A stretch of DNA of 64,000 nt from JALHOP01 sp964484195 (GTDB lineage Bacteria > Myxococcota > XYA12-FULL-58-9 > JALHOP01). A program made the position numbers and the translations under genes. Of this stretch, positions 16,347 through 24,423 are shown in pieces. The notes under the pieces are model-generated. The model did not search any database. It was given only the letters and a program-made list of their open reading frames with translations, and had not been told where the DNA came from. Location of the stretch: positions 139,350-203,349 of the forward strand of contig CAZAER010000008.1 of the NCBI GenBank assembly GCA_964484195.1. Reading direction: 5' to 3'. Each line of letters begins with the position of its first letter. Positions within the stretch are counted from its first letter, which is position 1.

Positions 16347-17062
16347 GCCTTGTCGTCCGGGGGGAAGTGGATGACCTGCGCGAGGCGCACCAAGTTCTTC
16401 AAGACCCGCGGCACGCGTTGCAAGAGGTGGATCGATGGCGGGCGGATCTCGCGGACGCGCAGTGGGATCTCGCGCGACTCGACCTTGGCGCGTGACGCCC
16501 GCACCACCAGCTCGCTTGCGAACAGGTCGTGCTCGACCACGCACTTCTCGATGATGGGCATGAGCGCGGCTCGGCGGAATGCCTTCAACCCGTGCGTGTC
16601 GGTGCCTTTGAAGCCGACGGACACGCGCAGCAACCCGGTGATCACCGCGGTTCCCGCCTTCCGCAATAGCGGCCGCGAATCGTCGCTTTCGGGGTGACGT
16701 TTCGAGCCGACGACGAGATCGATGCCGCCGTCGAGCATGGCGATCGAGCGCCGGTAGAAGTCCATATCGCCGAGGTCGATCTCGTCGCAGACCACGAGCT
16801 CGCCTTGGGCCTCTTCGATGCCGCGGCGCAAGGCTCGCCCGTAGTTCGGTGCGTCGCCGTGCAAGACGCGGATGTTCGGAAGCTCCCGCGCCAACTCCTC
16901 GGCGATGGCCAGGGTCGCGTCGGTGCTGCCGTTCTCCGAGAGGATGAGCTCGTAGGTGATGCCCTCCTGCGCGAGCTTCCCCACGAGGCCACGCACCGCG
17001 GTCTCGAGGATGGCTTCCTCGTTGTAGACCGGAATGATCACCGAGAGCTTCAGGCGCGTCAC
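16343..17062 (-). CDS. Glycosyltransferase family 2, 239 aa
   Basis: A short GT-A fold enzyme. It begins LSVIIPVYNEE, has LSENGSTDAT and the metal-binding acidic motif CDEIDLGD, and matches the dolichol-phosphate-mannose-synthase-like branch in length and in lacking membrane helices at the C-terminus. The start is GTG at 17062-17060, overlapping the stop of the flavoprotein gene (GTGA); the in-frame extension to 17851 is the shadow of that gene. Its own stop overlaps the deacetylase start. It probably transfers a sugar to a lipid or glycan acceptor that the neighbours then modify. Confidence 0.85.
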   Translation of the reverse strand: MTRLKLSVIIPVYNEEAILETAVRGLVGKLAQEGITYELILSENGSTDATLAIAEELARELPNIRVLHGDAPNYGRALRRGIEEAQGELVVCDEIDLGDMDFYRRSIAMLDGGIDLVVGSKRHPESDDSRPLLRKAGTAVITGLLRVSVGFKGTDTHGLKAFRRAALMPIIEKCVVEHDLFASELVVRASRAKVESREIPLRVREIRPPSIHLLQRVPRVLKNLVRLAQVIHFPPDDKA

Positions 17063-18348
17063 TTTCGTAGCCGCCGGGCGGCTTCGCGGCCTTGTACCAT
17101 GGCGCCTTCCATCGAGTCGTAGGTCCAGGCGCCGTAACGACCGATCGAGTGGATGTCGCGGCTCGACAGCCAATCGAGGACGTGGGAGCGCGCCGGACCG
17201 TAATCGTCGTCCATGATGACGTAGGCGATGGGCACCGTATGCTGCTCGATGAGCACGGGTGTCTCGCTGGCGGCGGCGAGGCCGACGGCGCGCATACCGG
17301 CCAGCACCTCCGCTTCCGTCACCGGGCAAGGCGTGCCAGTGCGGTGGGCGACCTCGACGTAATACGAGCGGTGGCCGGGGGGAGCGAGACTCGCGAGCGC
17401 GGCGCTGGCACTGCCGGCGCGGTAGAAGGGGACGCTGGGCTCCGGAAAGTAGATCCAGTGGGCGTCGTGGGGGGCGTTGGCGCCGCGGAAGCCGACGTTC
17501 CAGTAGGTGACGCTGGTCGAGCGCAGCTTCGCGGCGGCGTCGTGCACGCTTTGCGGTGCGTCGGTGATGCGCTTCACCAGCTCGGTGAGCGGCAGCGTCG
17601 ATACAAGACTGCTGTAGCGGACAGAGTCGTTCACCTTCCGCGTCGTGGTGTCGATGCGCTCGGTGGCGGTCGACAGGCGTGGAGGCACCGCGAGCTTTCC
17701 CGCCAGGCGGTCGGCGAGTGTCTGAATGCCGCCGGCCTTGGGATAGTAGAACGACGAGTTGTAGCCCAGTGCGTGTCCCGCTCCCCTTGGAGTCAGGGCT
17801 CCCAGTACCACCTCTTCGGGAGTCGGCACCGGTACGAAGCGACCGCACCACGTGTGTGCCATCGCGGATGGCGGGACGGTCCAGAGCTTGGTGTTGTAGG
17901 GGATCATGAAGTGGCGGGCGATGCCGTCACCCATGCGCTGTCTGATGAAGTCCTCGAAGCTGCGCGGTGCCGGATGAGCGCCCCGAGCCTCGAGCTCGCG
18001 TGCCTTGAAGTAGCCCAGCACGCACTCGGAGACGACCTCGGGAGGGAGGCCGTAGGTATTGGCCTGGAACGGGTAGGGGGTGCGAACGCCGTGCGAGTGC
18101 ACTTCGGCGCGCCGGGCCACCTGCACCAGCTCCTCGCCCATGAGCGAGAGGACGAGCTGCTTTACGCCAGGGTCGGAGAGGTGCAGCCAGTGGCCAGTGA
18201 CGTCGAAGGTGAAGCCGTCGCGCTGGGTGCTGCGGGCCGTGCCGCCGACCGCGCTGTCGCGCTCCAGCAGGACGTAGCCCTTCTCGAGCTCGAGGGCACA
18301 GGCGAGACCGGCGAGGCCGGCTCCGAGGATGACGACTGACTCAACCAA
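17059..18348 (-). CDS. FAD-dependent oxidoreductase, UDP-galactopyranose mutase/amine-oxidase-like
   Basis: A 429-residue flavoprotein. The Rossmann start is VVILGAGLAGLACALEL with the following ERDSAVGGTAR motif. The central NTKLWTVPPSAM and SSFYYPKAGGIQTLADRL stretches are typical of the NAD(P)-binding-8 proteins seen in glycan clusters and related to UDP-galactopyranose mutase and protoporphyrinogen oxidase. The C-terminal FAD-contact segment is GRYGAWTYDSMEGAMVQG. The start is TTG at 18348-18346: an in-frame TAG lies at 18363-18361 and no ATG or GTG lies between. It leads the operon with the GT2 and deacetylase genes (GTGA overlap). Likely a nucleotide-sugar or lipid-linked-sugar oxidoreductase or mutase; the substrate is not known. 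Confidence 0.82.
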   Translation of the reverse strand: MVESVVILGAGLAGLACALELEKGYVLLERDSAVGGTARSTQRDGFTFDVTGHWLHLSDPGVKQLVLSLMGEELVQVARRAEVHSHGVRTPYPFQANTYGLPPEVVSECVLGYFKARELEARGAHPAPRSFEDFIRQRMGDGIARHFMIPYNTKLWTVPPSAMAHTWCGRFVPVPTPEEVVLGALTPRGAGHALGYNSSFYYPKAGGIQTLADRLAGKLAVPPRLSTATERIDTTTRKVNDSVRYSSLVSTLPLTELVKRITDAPQSVHDAAAKLRSTSVTYWNVGFRGANAPHDAHWIYFPEPSVPFYRAGSASAALASLAPPGHRSYYVEVAHRTGTPCPVTEAEVLAGMRAVGLAAASETPVLIEQHTVPIAYVIMDDDYGPARSHVLDWLSSRDIHSIGRYGAWTYDSMEGAMVQGREAARRLRK

Positions 18349-18402
18349 AGCGGCGGGAATCTATGGTCAACGGCGCTGGGAGTCGAGGGAGGCTCGTTGG
18401 AA

Positions 18403-18428
18403 CCCCGCGCGCCGTCGGACGCGCGGGG
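18403..18428. terminator. Perfect 9-bp GC hairpin between the hibernation factor and flavoprotein genes
   Basis: CCCCGCGCG at 18403-18411 pairs exactly with CGCGCGGGG at 18420-18428 around an 8-base loop. It lies 150 bases after the stop of the hibernation-factor gene on the minus strand and 55 bases upstream of the TTG start of the flavoprotein. It lacks a T tract, so it may be a factor-assisted stop or a 5'-leader structure of the next operon. Confidence 0.4.
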
Positions 18429-18578
18429 AATCCATCGTTTTCACTATCGGGTTGCGAGTCATGCACGAGGCTACGAGGATTGATGTGCGCTAAAGCGGCT
18501 CGGCATCCGAGTCATTTGCTATCACGCGTTTCGTGCTCGCCTGGCCTCACATGTCTCGACGTTGTTGCCTACGCGAAA

Positions 18579-19007
18579 TCAAGTCCTCAAGGTCGACCGT
18601 TCGAACTCGGCGACTTCGCGCTCCCAGGGCTCGAGGCCCGCTGTCAAACTCTCCCGCGCCACTCTGTCGCGCATTTGCTGCGCGGCAAGGCGCTGGCGAT
18701 GCGGGTTGTGACGACGCCCGCGCTCGCGCTTGACCTGTTGAAGGAGACGGTCATGCGCAAGGTCGATGGCCTTGTACATGTTGTCCGTCACCTCGGTGAT
18801 GGTGATCGTCTTGCCCTTCGGCATGAATACGATCACGCGACACTCCTTGGTGTCACCATCTTTAGCCCCGAGGTCCGTGAGCTCGATTTCGACCTGACAG
18901 GCTGGCCGGTCGAATACGCGCATCACGGATCGGCCGAGCTTCTCTTCGGCAAATGCCTTGAGAGCCGGCGTCAGAGTCATGTGACGGGCTTTGACGATGA
19001 CGTGCAT
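18579..19007 (-). CDS. hpf: Ribosome hibernation promoting factor / RaiA family
   Basis: 142 residues with the YfiA/HPF core: MHVIVKARHMTLTPALKAF, then LGRSVMRVFDRPACQVEIEL, and VTDNMYKAIDLAHDRLLQQV. This fold binds the decoding centre of idle 30S subunits. The ~45-residue tail is basic and lacks the dimerisation domain of long HPF, so it is a short-to-medium form. The ATG at 19007 has a perfect Shine-Dalgarno (AAGGAGG, around 19013-19019 on the minus strand). The long 5' region (19008-19536) is otherwise empty and may carry stress control; see the promoter candidate at 19387-19402. Confidence 0.9.
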   Translation of the reverse strand: MHVIVKARHMTLTPALKAFAEEKLGRSVMRVFDRPACQVEIELTDLGAKDGDTKECRVIVFMPKGKTITITEVTDNMYKAIDLAHDRLLQQVKRERGRRHNPHRQRLAAQQMRDRVARESLTAGLEPWEREVAEFERSTLRT

Positions 19008-19536
19008 GGATGCCTCCTTGCTAGAACCTATAAATGTGGAACTACGCGCGCTGGCGACGGGCCAACGTGCTTTTCGGCAAGCGCGGCGGAGTGGCGGCTC
19101 TGTCCGCTTTGAAAGACACCCTGGAGGCGTCCCAGCGCGTGAGCGCTAAAGCAGACATTGAGTGAGTCTCTGGTGCGGCCATCCCCGTGCAACCTCTCCC
19201 AGTCGGACTGACGCCCGACCAAGGTTGACGTGAGATCTGAAAACCCAAGTGAAGCGGTTTCATTTCTCGAGTGGGATGCTGCCAAAGGCCCAAACTCCCC
19301 CTCCGCGACCTGCTAACGAAAACTCTAACCCCGGGCGCTCAACAAAACATCCCGAAAATGTTGCCCGACTGTCACTTTTTGCCTCCAGCCAGAATCGTGC
19401 CGGAGGCCCAATCTTAGGGGTCTAGCCGTGTTTACGCGGGGTTAGGTGGGCATTTGTAGGATCACTGAACAAAGTGTCGCACACCACCGCGTATTCCGCT
19501 ATCGCGGACAGAGCGCATCGGCGTTTTCGAGAAACC
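19008..19536. other. Gene-poor 529-base interval upstream of hpf
   Basis: No convincing gene. A minus-strand frame at 19028-19285 (TTG start, 85 codons) lacks a ribosome site and looks accidental. The interval is lower in GC than the neighbours, has short A and T runs (near 19320-19380), and holds one sigma-54-like promoter match on the minus strand. It most likely contains the regulatory region and long leader of hpf plus the 3' end of the LON-domain gene transcript, which enters from 19537. Confidence 0.5.
19387..19402 (-). promoter_or_regulatory. Candidate sigma-54 (-24/-12) promoter
   Basis: The minus-strand sequence CGGCACGATTCTGGCT matches the -24/-12 consensus TGGCACG-N4-TTGCW at all but two defined positions (first base C, and G in place of the second T of TTGC), with the GG and GC doublets at the correct spacing. 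Transcription would start near 19375 and read toward hpf, leaving a leader of ~370 bases. HPF genes are tied to sigma-54 in several Proteobacteria. A chance match is possible. Confidence 0.3.
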
Positions 19537-20202
19537 CTAGTTCAGGGTCTGTTCGGCGGACGGCTCGCTGATTTGGAGCATGACGTCGGCCAGGGCATCG
19601 ATGAGCACGGCGAGGCGCTGCTTGAAGCGCACAGTCTCGAGGACCTGCTGCTGCAGAGCAGGAGTCGAGATGACCGACGCCGCGAGAATGTCGGAGAGAT
19701 CGATAGGGTCGGAGGTCGAGCGCAGGACCTCGAGCAGCGGCTGATCACGCTCGGCGACCAGGGTACGCAGGCTCAAGACGCAGGACTGGAGCTTCGCGAG
19801 CTCGCTCTTCGCTTCCGACATGTCGTTTTCGTCGGGCCGCGCGATGACCCGCGCGGTGAAACGGCGGTAGTGACGCTGCAGAGGCAGCTCGGTGATGAGG
19901 CGAACGCGCGCGAGGCCCTGCACGAGGATGTTGTAGCGGCCGTCCGGCAGCTTCTCGTGGTGAATGATGCGACCGCAGCCCGCGACCTCGTGCACGTCCG
20001 GCGAATCACCGGGCTCGGTGGAGCCCTTGGCGAGCACGACGGCAATGAGACGGTCGGACGCGAGCGCGTCGCTCACCATGTCGCGGTAGCGCGGCTCGAA
20101 GATGTGGAGCGGCAAGACCGTATTGGGGAACAACACCGTGCCCGAAAGCGGAAAGACCGGCAGCGCGTCGAACGTGGCGGGGACCGGCGGCGTTTGCTCC
20201 AC
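19537..20202 (-). CDS. Stand-alone LON substrate-binding domain protein, 221 aa
   Basis: The first ~200 residues match the N-terminal (LAN) domain of Lon: LPVFPLSGTVLFPNTVLPLHIFEPRYRDM, here split as LPVFPLSGTVLFPN and LPLHIFEPRYRDM, then CGRIIHHEKLPDGRYNILVQG. No ATPase or protease domain follows, as in the small family of free LON-domain proteins. The start is taken as GTG at 20202-20200, just before the conserved domain; the open frame continues upstream without an ATG until it is antisense to the neighbour, so a slightly longer product is possible. It is divergent from the 107-aa gene at 20305. Its role is unknown; it may bind or present substrates or a small ligand. Confidence 0.82.
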   Translation of the reverse strand: MEQTPPVPATFDALPVFPLSGTVLFPNTVLPLHIFEPRYRDMVSDALASDRLIAVVLAKGSTEPGDSPDVHEVAGCGRIIHHEKLPDGRYNILVQGLARVRLITELPLQRHYRRFTARVIARPDENDMSEAKSELAKLQSCVLSLRTLVAERDQPLLEVLRSTSDPIDLSDILAASVISTPALQQQVLETVRFKQRLAVLIDALADVMLQISEPSAEQTLN

Positions 20203-20304
20203 ACGAGAACTAAGACACGGCGTTTCGGTGTACGCAAGCACGATCCGTCGCGCGGTGGCGCGGCTTTTTTTGGGGTTCCGCGCATTCTTGCTAGCGTTTT
20301 TTTC

Positions 20305-20628
20305 ATGAGTTTGCCGGAAGAGCTCAAGACCCTCCTCGACCGCTTGGAAAGCCGCTTGGGCGACATCGACACCAAGCTCGCCAACGTCATGACCCATCGC
20401 AACAAGTCGATGGAATGGATCGCTCAGCTATCGGAGCACGTGCGCTCGCTCGATGAGTTTCGCGAAGAGGTGAGAGCGAGCTTCGAGCCGGTGATGCACA
20501 AGCTGTCGGACATCGATGACGTCATGCGCATCATGCGGCACGCGACGAGCGATGTCGCGCGCAGAGTCGAGCAGCTCGAGGGGAAGCCGATCATCGGACC
20601 TCGGAAATCGGCGATCGGGAATCGGTAG
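20305..20628 (+). CDS. Small coiled-coil protein, 107 aa
   Basis: A heptad-rich helix runs through nearly the whole protein (LKTLLDRLESRLGDIDTKL, later FREEVRASFEPVMHKLSDID and ARRVEQLEGK). No membrane or export signal is visible. The ATG at 20305 lies in a short divergent spacer with an A/T-rich run just upstream. The last codons (from about 20605) are built from the 7-bp tandem repeat NATCGGN, so its C-terminus (PRKSAIGNR) is repeat-derived and could vary in length among strains. It points toward the convergent 323-aa gene. Function unknown. Confidence 0.6.
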   Translation: MSLPEELKTLLDRLESRLGDIDTKLANVMTHRNKSMEWIAQLSEHVRSLDEFREEVRASFEPVMHKLSDIDDVMRIMRHATSDVARRVEQLEGKPIIGPRKSAIGNR

Positions 20629-20675
20629 TCGGCGATCGGCCATCGGCAATCGGTAATCGGCAATCGGTCATCGGA
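20605..20675. repeat. About ten tandem copies of a 7-bp unit (NATCGGN)
   Basis: Units read aaatcgg, cgatcgg(g), aatcggt, agtcggc, gatcggc, catcggc, aatcggt, aatcggc, aatcggt, catcgga, with one 8-base unit and one unit that has GTCGG. The array overlaps the last codons and stop (20628) of the plus-strand coiled-coil gene and ends 6 bases before the 3' end of the minus-strand gene at 20682. It looks like a slippage-prone simple repeat. Confidence 0.85.
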
Positions 20676-20681
20676 CTTCGA

Positions 20682-21653
20682 CTACGTCCTCCGAACTCCC
20701 TGCGCCATCTGCTCCGCCGCCCGCAACGTCAACACACTCTGCTGCTTGCGCAAATCCTGAATCCCCTCGTACCCCGCCGTCGCCTCGAACAGCTCCTTCG
20801 GCACAATCGCCAGCGCGACATCGAACACATACTTGTCGCCCGCGTTCAGCCAGCGCGGTACTTCCTCGGGCTTCCAGCTCGGCGACAGTTCGTTGCGTAG
20901 CTCGCGCATGAGCACGTAAGCGCGGTCGGCAACTAGCTCGACGTCGTCGGGATCCACCGCTTCGCCGCCGCGTTTTCGGCGGCGTAGGCCGTCGCAGACG
21001 TTGTGGAACGTGAGCTTCTCGGCTTCTTTCTCGTCGGTCACGCTGTCCGCTGAAGCGACCGCGCCGACCTCGGCGGTGCTGCTGGAGTCGCGCTTCTCGT
21101 CGGCATCGACCGTGTCGTCATTTTTGCCCGGCCCGACCTTCTTGGCGTTGAGCCCGACCCGCGGCGCGATGGTGCCGACCTTCGTGTCCACCTTGCTCAC
21201 CCAGCGCTTCACCTCGCCCAGGTGAACTTCTTTGCGCACGGTTGCGTTCATCTGGGTGCCGCGCGCGAAGGTGTTCTTGTCGTCACGCTCGCCGCTCTTC
21301 ACCAGCTTCTTCTGGAGCTGCTCCCAATCCTCCAGCTCGGTGAACTCGGGAGGCAGTGAATCGAGCAGGTTCTTGAGCTGCTGCTTCACCGCATCGACGG
21401 TGCGCATGACCTCGTAGCGCTGATCTTGGAGCGCCTGCTCGGCGCGCTGGCGCGCTTCTTCGATGGCCTCTTCGACGAGCTCGCTGAGCATGCGCAGCTC
21501 GCGCTGCTGCTTGTTGTGCACCCGCTGCATCTTGAGGTGCTGGATCTTGGCGGTGACCCGGGAGAAGGCGAGGTGAGCCTTGGTCCGCTGGATCTGGTGA
21601 TTGTGGAAGTGCTGGGAGCGTCTTCCGACCTTGTGGGAGCCGTCACCACTCAT
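20682..21653 (-). CDS. Hypothetical charged protein, 323 aa
   Basis: No family recognised. The first ~115 residues are strongly charged with predicted coiled coil (HNKQQRELRMLSELVEEAIE and EEARQRAEQALQDQRYEVMR). A linker rich in Asp, Ser and Lys (~170-205) follows, and the C-terminal ~110 residues look folded (VELVADRAYVLMRELRNEL, WKPEEVPRWLNAGDKYVFDV, VLTLRAAEQMAQGVRRT). The N-terminus is His/Arg rich. No signal peptide is visible. It is divergent from the 21813 operon, with 159 bases between starts. Its proximity to filament-like and TPR proteins makes a role in that system possible but unproven. Confidence 0.6.
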   Translation of the reverse strand: MSGDGSHKVGRRSQHFHNHQIQRTKAHLAFSRVTAKIQHLKMQRVHNKQQRELRMLSELVEEAIEEARQRAEQALQDQRYEVMRTVDAVKQQLKNLLDSLPPEFTELEDWEQLQKKLVKSGERDDKNTFARGTQMNATVRKEVHLGEVKRWVSKVDTKVGTIAPRVGLNAKKVGPGKNDDTVDADEKRDSSSTAEVGAVASADSVTDEKEAEKLTFHNVCDGLRRRKRGGEAVDPDDVELVADRAYVLMRELRNELSPSWKPEEVPRWLNAGDKYVFDVALAIVPKELFEATAGYEGIQDLRKQQSVLTLRAAEQMAQGVRRT

Positions 21654-21812
21654 TCAACGGCACTATAGCCCGTGCGACCCGACCACGTCTCACTTTGCGA
21701 CGCGCCCGCTGCAAAGCGCGTCGCGCCTCGCCCGCGAAGCGCTCATCGCGGCGATTTCTTCAGCGTTTTCGAGGCTCCAGGCCTTGGCCCGAACCCTGCT
21801 TAAGTCCCCTGC

Positions 21813-22346
21813 ATGACGCAAGCACAGACCACCTCGAAGCCGCGCTGGCAGCCCCCATCCATGAACAAGCCGGCGGCCCAGGGCGCTGCCGAGGGCAAGG
21901 TGAAGGTCGACGAGCAGGTGGTTCGCAAGATGTTGAAGGTGAACCCCGCTCTGCGTGCCGGCCGCACCACCGCTCAGGTGAAGAAGTCCCTCGAGCGCGG
22001 TGAGCCTCTCGTGACCCGCGAGACCGCGGCCCCCGCCGCGCCGGTGACCGACGTCGCGAGCCAGCTCGAGGGCGCCCTCCGGTTCTTCCTCTCCGGCAAA
22101 GCGGAGGCCTTCAGCGCCAAGCGCCAGGACATCGAGGCCAAGAAGAAGGCGCTCGACGACGAGCTCGCCTCGGCCCGCGTGATGCTGCGCCAGCAAGTCG
22201 TCGGTTTCGTGGCGTTGCTCGACCGCGGCACGGTCGAGTCCAACCAAGCCGCCTTGGCGGTCGCCGTAGCGGAGCAGAGCACGTTGCTCCGCGAGCTCGG
22301 GCTCGACGCCAAGATCATCGCCGAAGCCGTTCGCAAGGTTCGCTAA
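21813..22346 (+). CDS. Hypothetical helical protein, 177 aa, first gene of a three-gene operon
   Basis: Not a recognised family. The N-terminal ~30 residues are Gln/Pro/Thr rich, as in secreted or tethered proteins. Residues ~30-75 are basic. Residues ~95-177 form a long helix (EAFSAKRQDIEAKKKALDDE, then LLDRGTVESNQAALAVAVAE) with coiled-coil character. The next ATG follows 15 bases after the stop with a good ribosome site, so it is co-expressed with the 520-aa filament-like protein and the TPR protein. Confidence 0.65.
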   Translation: MTQAQTTSKPRWQPPSMNKPAAQGAAEGKVKVDEQVVRKMLKVNPALRAGRTTAQVKKSLERGEPLVTRETAAPAAPVTDVASQLEGALRFFLSGKAEAFSAKRQDIEAKKKALDDELASARVMLRQQVVGFVALLDRGTVESNQAALAVAVAEQSTLLRELGLDAKIIAEAVRKVR

Positions 22347-22361
22347 CTCGAGGAGTCAGTC

Positions 22362-23924
22362 ATGGTCAGCAACGTTCGCAACATCAGTGTCGAGAAGGTC
22401 TCCCCCACTGTCACTGCTCACCCCGCGAATGCCCCGAAGCGCGCGTCGAATATGTCGTCCGCTTCGGCGGACACGGTGGGGGTCGGTGGCACCGCTAGCG
22501 TCGCGATGATCGGCGAAGCCGCTCCGGCGACCGGCGCGAATCCCTTCGCCGCCTTGCTCGCGAGCACCGCCAACGTCCCCGCCGCCGAGCTGCGACTGGT
22601 CGCCGATGCCGACGCCACTAGCGAGAGCTGCGAGCCGTCCCTCGCGGTGCTCGGCTTGTTGGCCGAAGTCGAGAGCCGCACGACCCCGCGCGATGCCTGG
22701 GGCGCCACCAAGGTTCGCAATGGTTACATGCAGGTCACGTACGACGCCCAAGAGGAGCGCGCCGCGACGATCGGCATGGACCGTGATGCCAGCGAAGCCA
22801 TCGCGAAGCAGATCATCCACGCGCAGGAATGGCACGGCGCGGTCGGCGGCTACTTCAAGGGCGGCGATGTGAATGCGTTCGTCCAGCAGGTGCTGCGCGA
22901 GTGCTACCTGCTCGGCATGACCGACCTGCAGCTCTACGGCGACCGCTTGAAGGCGCTCAACGAGCTCAAGAAGAAGATCCGCGAAGAGGCCGACCGCGCC
23001 CGCAAGGTGAAGTCGGAGTGGGCAACGGCCGCCAAAGCGGACGCGAGCTGGGTGTCGGGAACGGCGTACGAGACCATCAAGGTCGATAGCGCGCAGGTCG
23101 CACTGGTTCCCGACGTCGAGGTCGCTATCAGCGAGAGCGAGCCCGTCGCCGCGGATGCGAGCATCGACGCCGCCGACCCGTTCTTTGCTTCCAGCTCCGC
23201 GCTGCCGTTGACCACGCAGAGCGAGCTCGAAGGCTTGAAGGGCTACAGTCCCGACGACCTGCGCGAGAACAAGACCGGCGCCATCGAAACGTACGTCGCT
23301 GGCATGAACGCTTACGACATCGAGCACTACTTGGTGCCGCTGCTCAATACACTGAACCGTGGCGAGCACGCCGGGACCATTGTTCAGATTCTGGAAAAGC
23401 TCGATCCGCGCCAGCTGCTCGTGGTCGCGTCGTTCGGCTTCGTCGACGGCTCAGGGTTCATCGAAGACTTGAAGCCGGACGAGGCCGAGCGCCTGCGGAC
23501 CGCCCAACGCAACGCGACGCTGACGCTCTTCGGCGATGCGGTCGGCACCGAGCTGTTCGGCAAGTCCGTCACCGAGCTCGAGGCGCGCTCGCTTCTCGCG
23601 AAGCTCGTGGGACCGTCACCAGCCGACCTCGTCGTGAAGCGTCGCATGGGTGAGCGCGACCTCTCGGGCTTGCAGCGGCGCATCGGAGCTCAGACGGCGG
23701 AAGCGACCATGCGGGTGAAGACCATCGACACCGTCGCCGAGATGGAAGACTACCTGAAGTACCTCGAAGAGCAGATGAATTCGGTTGGCGACGACGCGCA
23801 GCTCGCGAACATCGATCTCCAGAACTGCTTGCAGAAGCAGCAGCAGACCTTGCAGATGATGTCGAACATCTCGAAGGTGTTGCACGACGTGACCATGGCG
23901 ATCATTCGCAACATGAATTCCTGA
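22362..23924 (+). CDS. Protein with type III filament/translocator-like C-terminus, 520 aa
   Basis: The ATG at 22362 follows GAGGAG with good spacing. Residues 1-100 are Ala/Thr/Ser rich and disordered. Residues ~100-290 include WHGAVGGYFKGGDVNAFVQQ and a coiled-coil helix. The last ~45 residues are striking: LANIDLQNCLQKQQQTLQMM, then SNISKVLHDVTMAIIRNMNS. A Q-rich helix leading into S-N-x-x-K-x-x-H-D-x-x-x-x-I-I-R-N is the ending of EspA/EseB-type type III secretion filaments and some translocators. No Sec signal is visible. A TPR protein of class II T3SS-chaperone size follows 8 bases later. A full T3SS is not in this window, so the assignment rests on the C-terminus and context. Confidence 0.6.
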   Translation: MVSNVRNISVEKVSPTVTAHPANAPKRASNMSSASADTVGVGGTASVAMIGEAAPATGANPFAALLASTANVPAAELRLVADADATSESCEPSLAVLGLLAEVESRTTPRDAWGATKVRNGYMQVTYDAQEERAATIGMDRDASEAIAKQIIHAQEWHGAVGGYFKGGDVNAFVQQVLRECYLLGMTDLQLYGDRLKALNELKKKIREEADRARKVKSEWATAAKADASWVSGTAYETIKVDSAQVALVPDVEVAISESEPVAADASIDAADPFFASSSALPLTTQSELEGLKGYSPDDLRENKTGAIETYVAGMNAYDIEHYLVPLLNTLNRGEHAGTIVQILEKLDPRQLLVVASFGFVDGSGFIEDLKPDEAERLRTAQRNATLTLFGDAVGTELFGKSVTELEARSLLAKLVGPSPADLVVKRRMGERDLSGLQRRIGAQTAEATMRVKTIDTVAEMEDYLKYLEEQMNSVGDDAQLANIDLQNCLQKQQQTLQMMSNISKVLHDVTMAIIRNMNS

Positions 23925-23932
23925 GGTGCGCG

Positions 23933-24397
23933 ATGGCGGAGCTCTCCGAAGCACAGGTCGAACGCTATCTCCGTGGTGAGGTCGAGCTGCGTGACCTAGC
24001 GCGGCTCTCTCCAGAGCAACTGCTGCAGCTGCGCAAACGTGCTCAGATGTTCATCGACGGGGGACATGACGAGCGGGCTCTGGTGATGCTCGAGATGCTC
24101 GAGGAGCTCGATCGCAACGACACGACCGCGACGCTGAAGTCCATCGACACGCTGCTCGCTCTCGGCAAGTCCGGCGAGGCCATGGACAAGGTGCAGCGAC
24201 TGCTCGCCGCCGCTCCCGGGAGCTACGACGGCCGCTTGGCTCGCGCCAAGGTCGAGCTAGCGACAGGTCAGTGGGCGCTGGCGGCGACCACTCTGCAGCA
24301 GCTGGTCGAGGAAGACCCGGACGCGCAGACCGAGTCCGGCAAGCGAGCTCACGCGCTCGCCCGACAGGCCCATGGTCTGTTCGAGGCGAGTCGCTGA
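23933..24397 (+). CDS. TPR-like protein, possible secretion chaperone, 154 aa
   Basis: The length and helical pairs fit three tetratricopeptide-type repeats: residues ~35-65 (MFIDGGHDERALVMLEMLEE), ~68-100 (TATLKSIDTLLALGKSGEAM) and ~102-135 (YDGRLARAKVELATGQWALA). Class II type III chaperones (SycD/LcrH, CesD) have this size and three TPRs and sit beside the translocator gene they serve, as here. General TPR proteins cannot be excluded. It begins 8 bases after the filament-like gene and ends the three-gene operon; 126 bases then precede the next gene, which has its own promoter candidate. Confidence 0.65.
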   Translation: MAELSEAQVERYLRGEVELRDLARLSPEQLLQLRKRAQMFIDGGHDERALVMLEMLEELDRNDTTATLKSIDTLLALGKSGEAMDKVQRLLAAAPGSYDGRLARAKVELATGQWALAATTLQQLVEEDPDAQTESGKRAHALARQAHGLFEASR

Positions 24398-24423
24398 CAC
24401 GATCTCCCCACGAAACCGGTAAC

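Noticed and set aside
16343..17851. A 502-codon frame for the glycosyltransferase
   Set aside because: The extension is antisense-like composition over the flavoprotein gene. The GT2 fold starts at LSVIIPVYNEE and GTG at 17062 overlaps the previous stop.
19028..19285. 85-codon minus-strand frame upstream of hpf
   Set aside because: TTG start without ribosome site, mixed composition and no recognisable fold; the interval is better read as leader or regulatory DNA.
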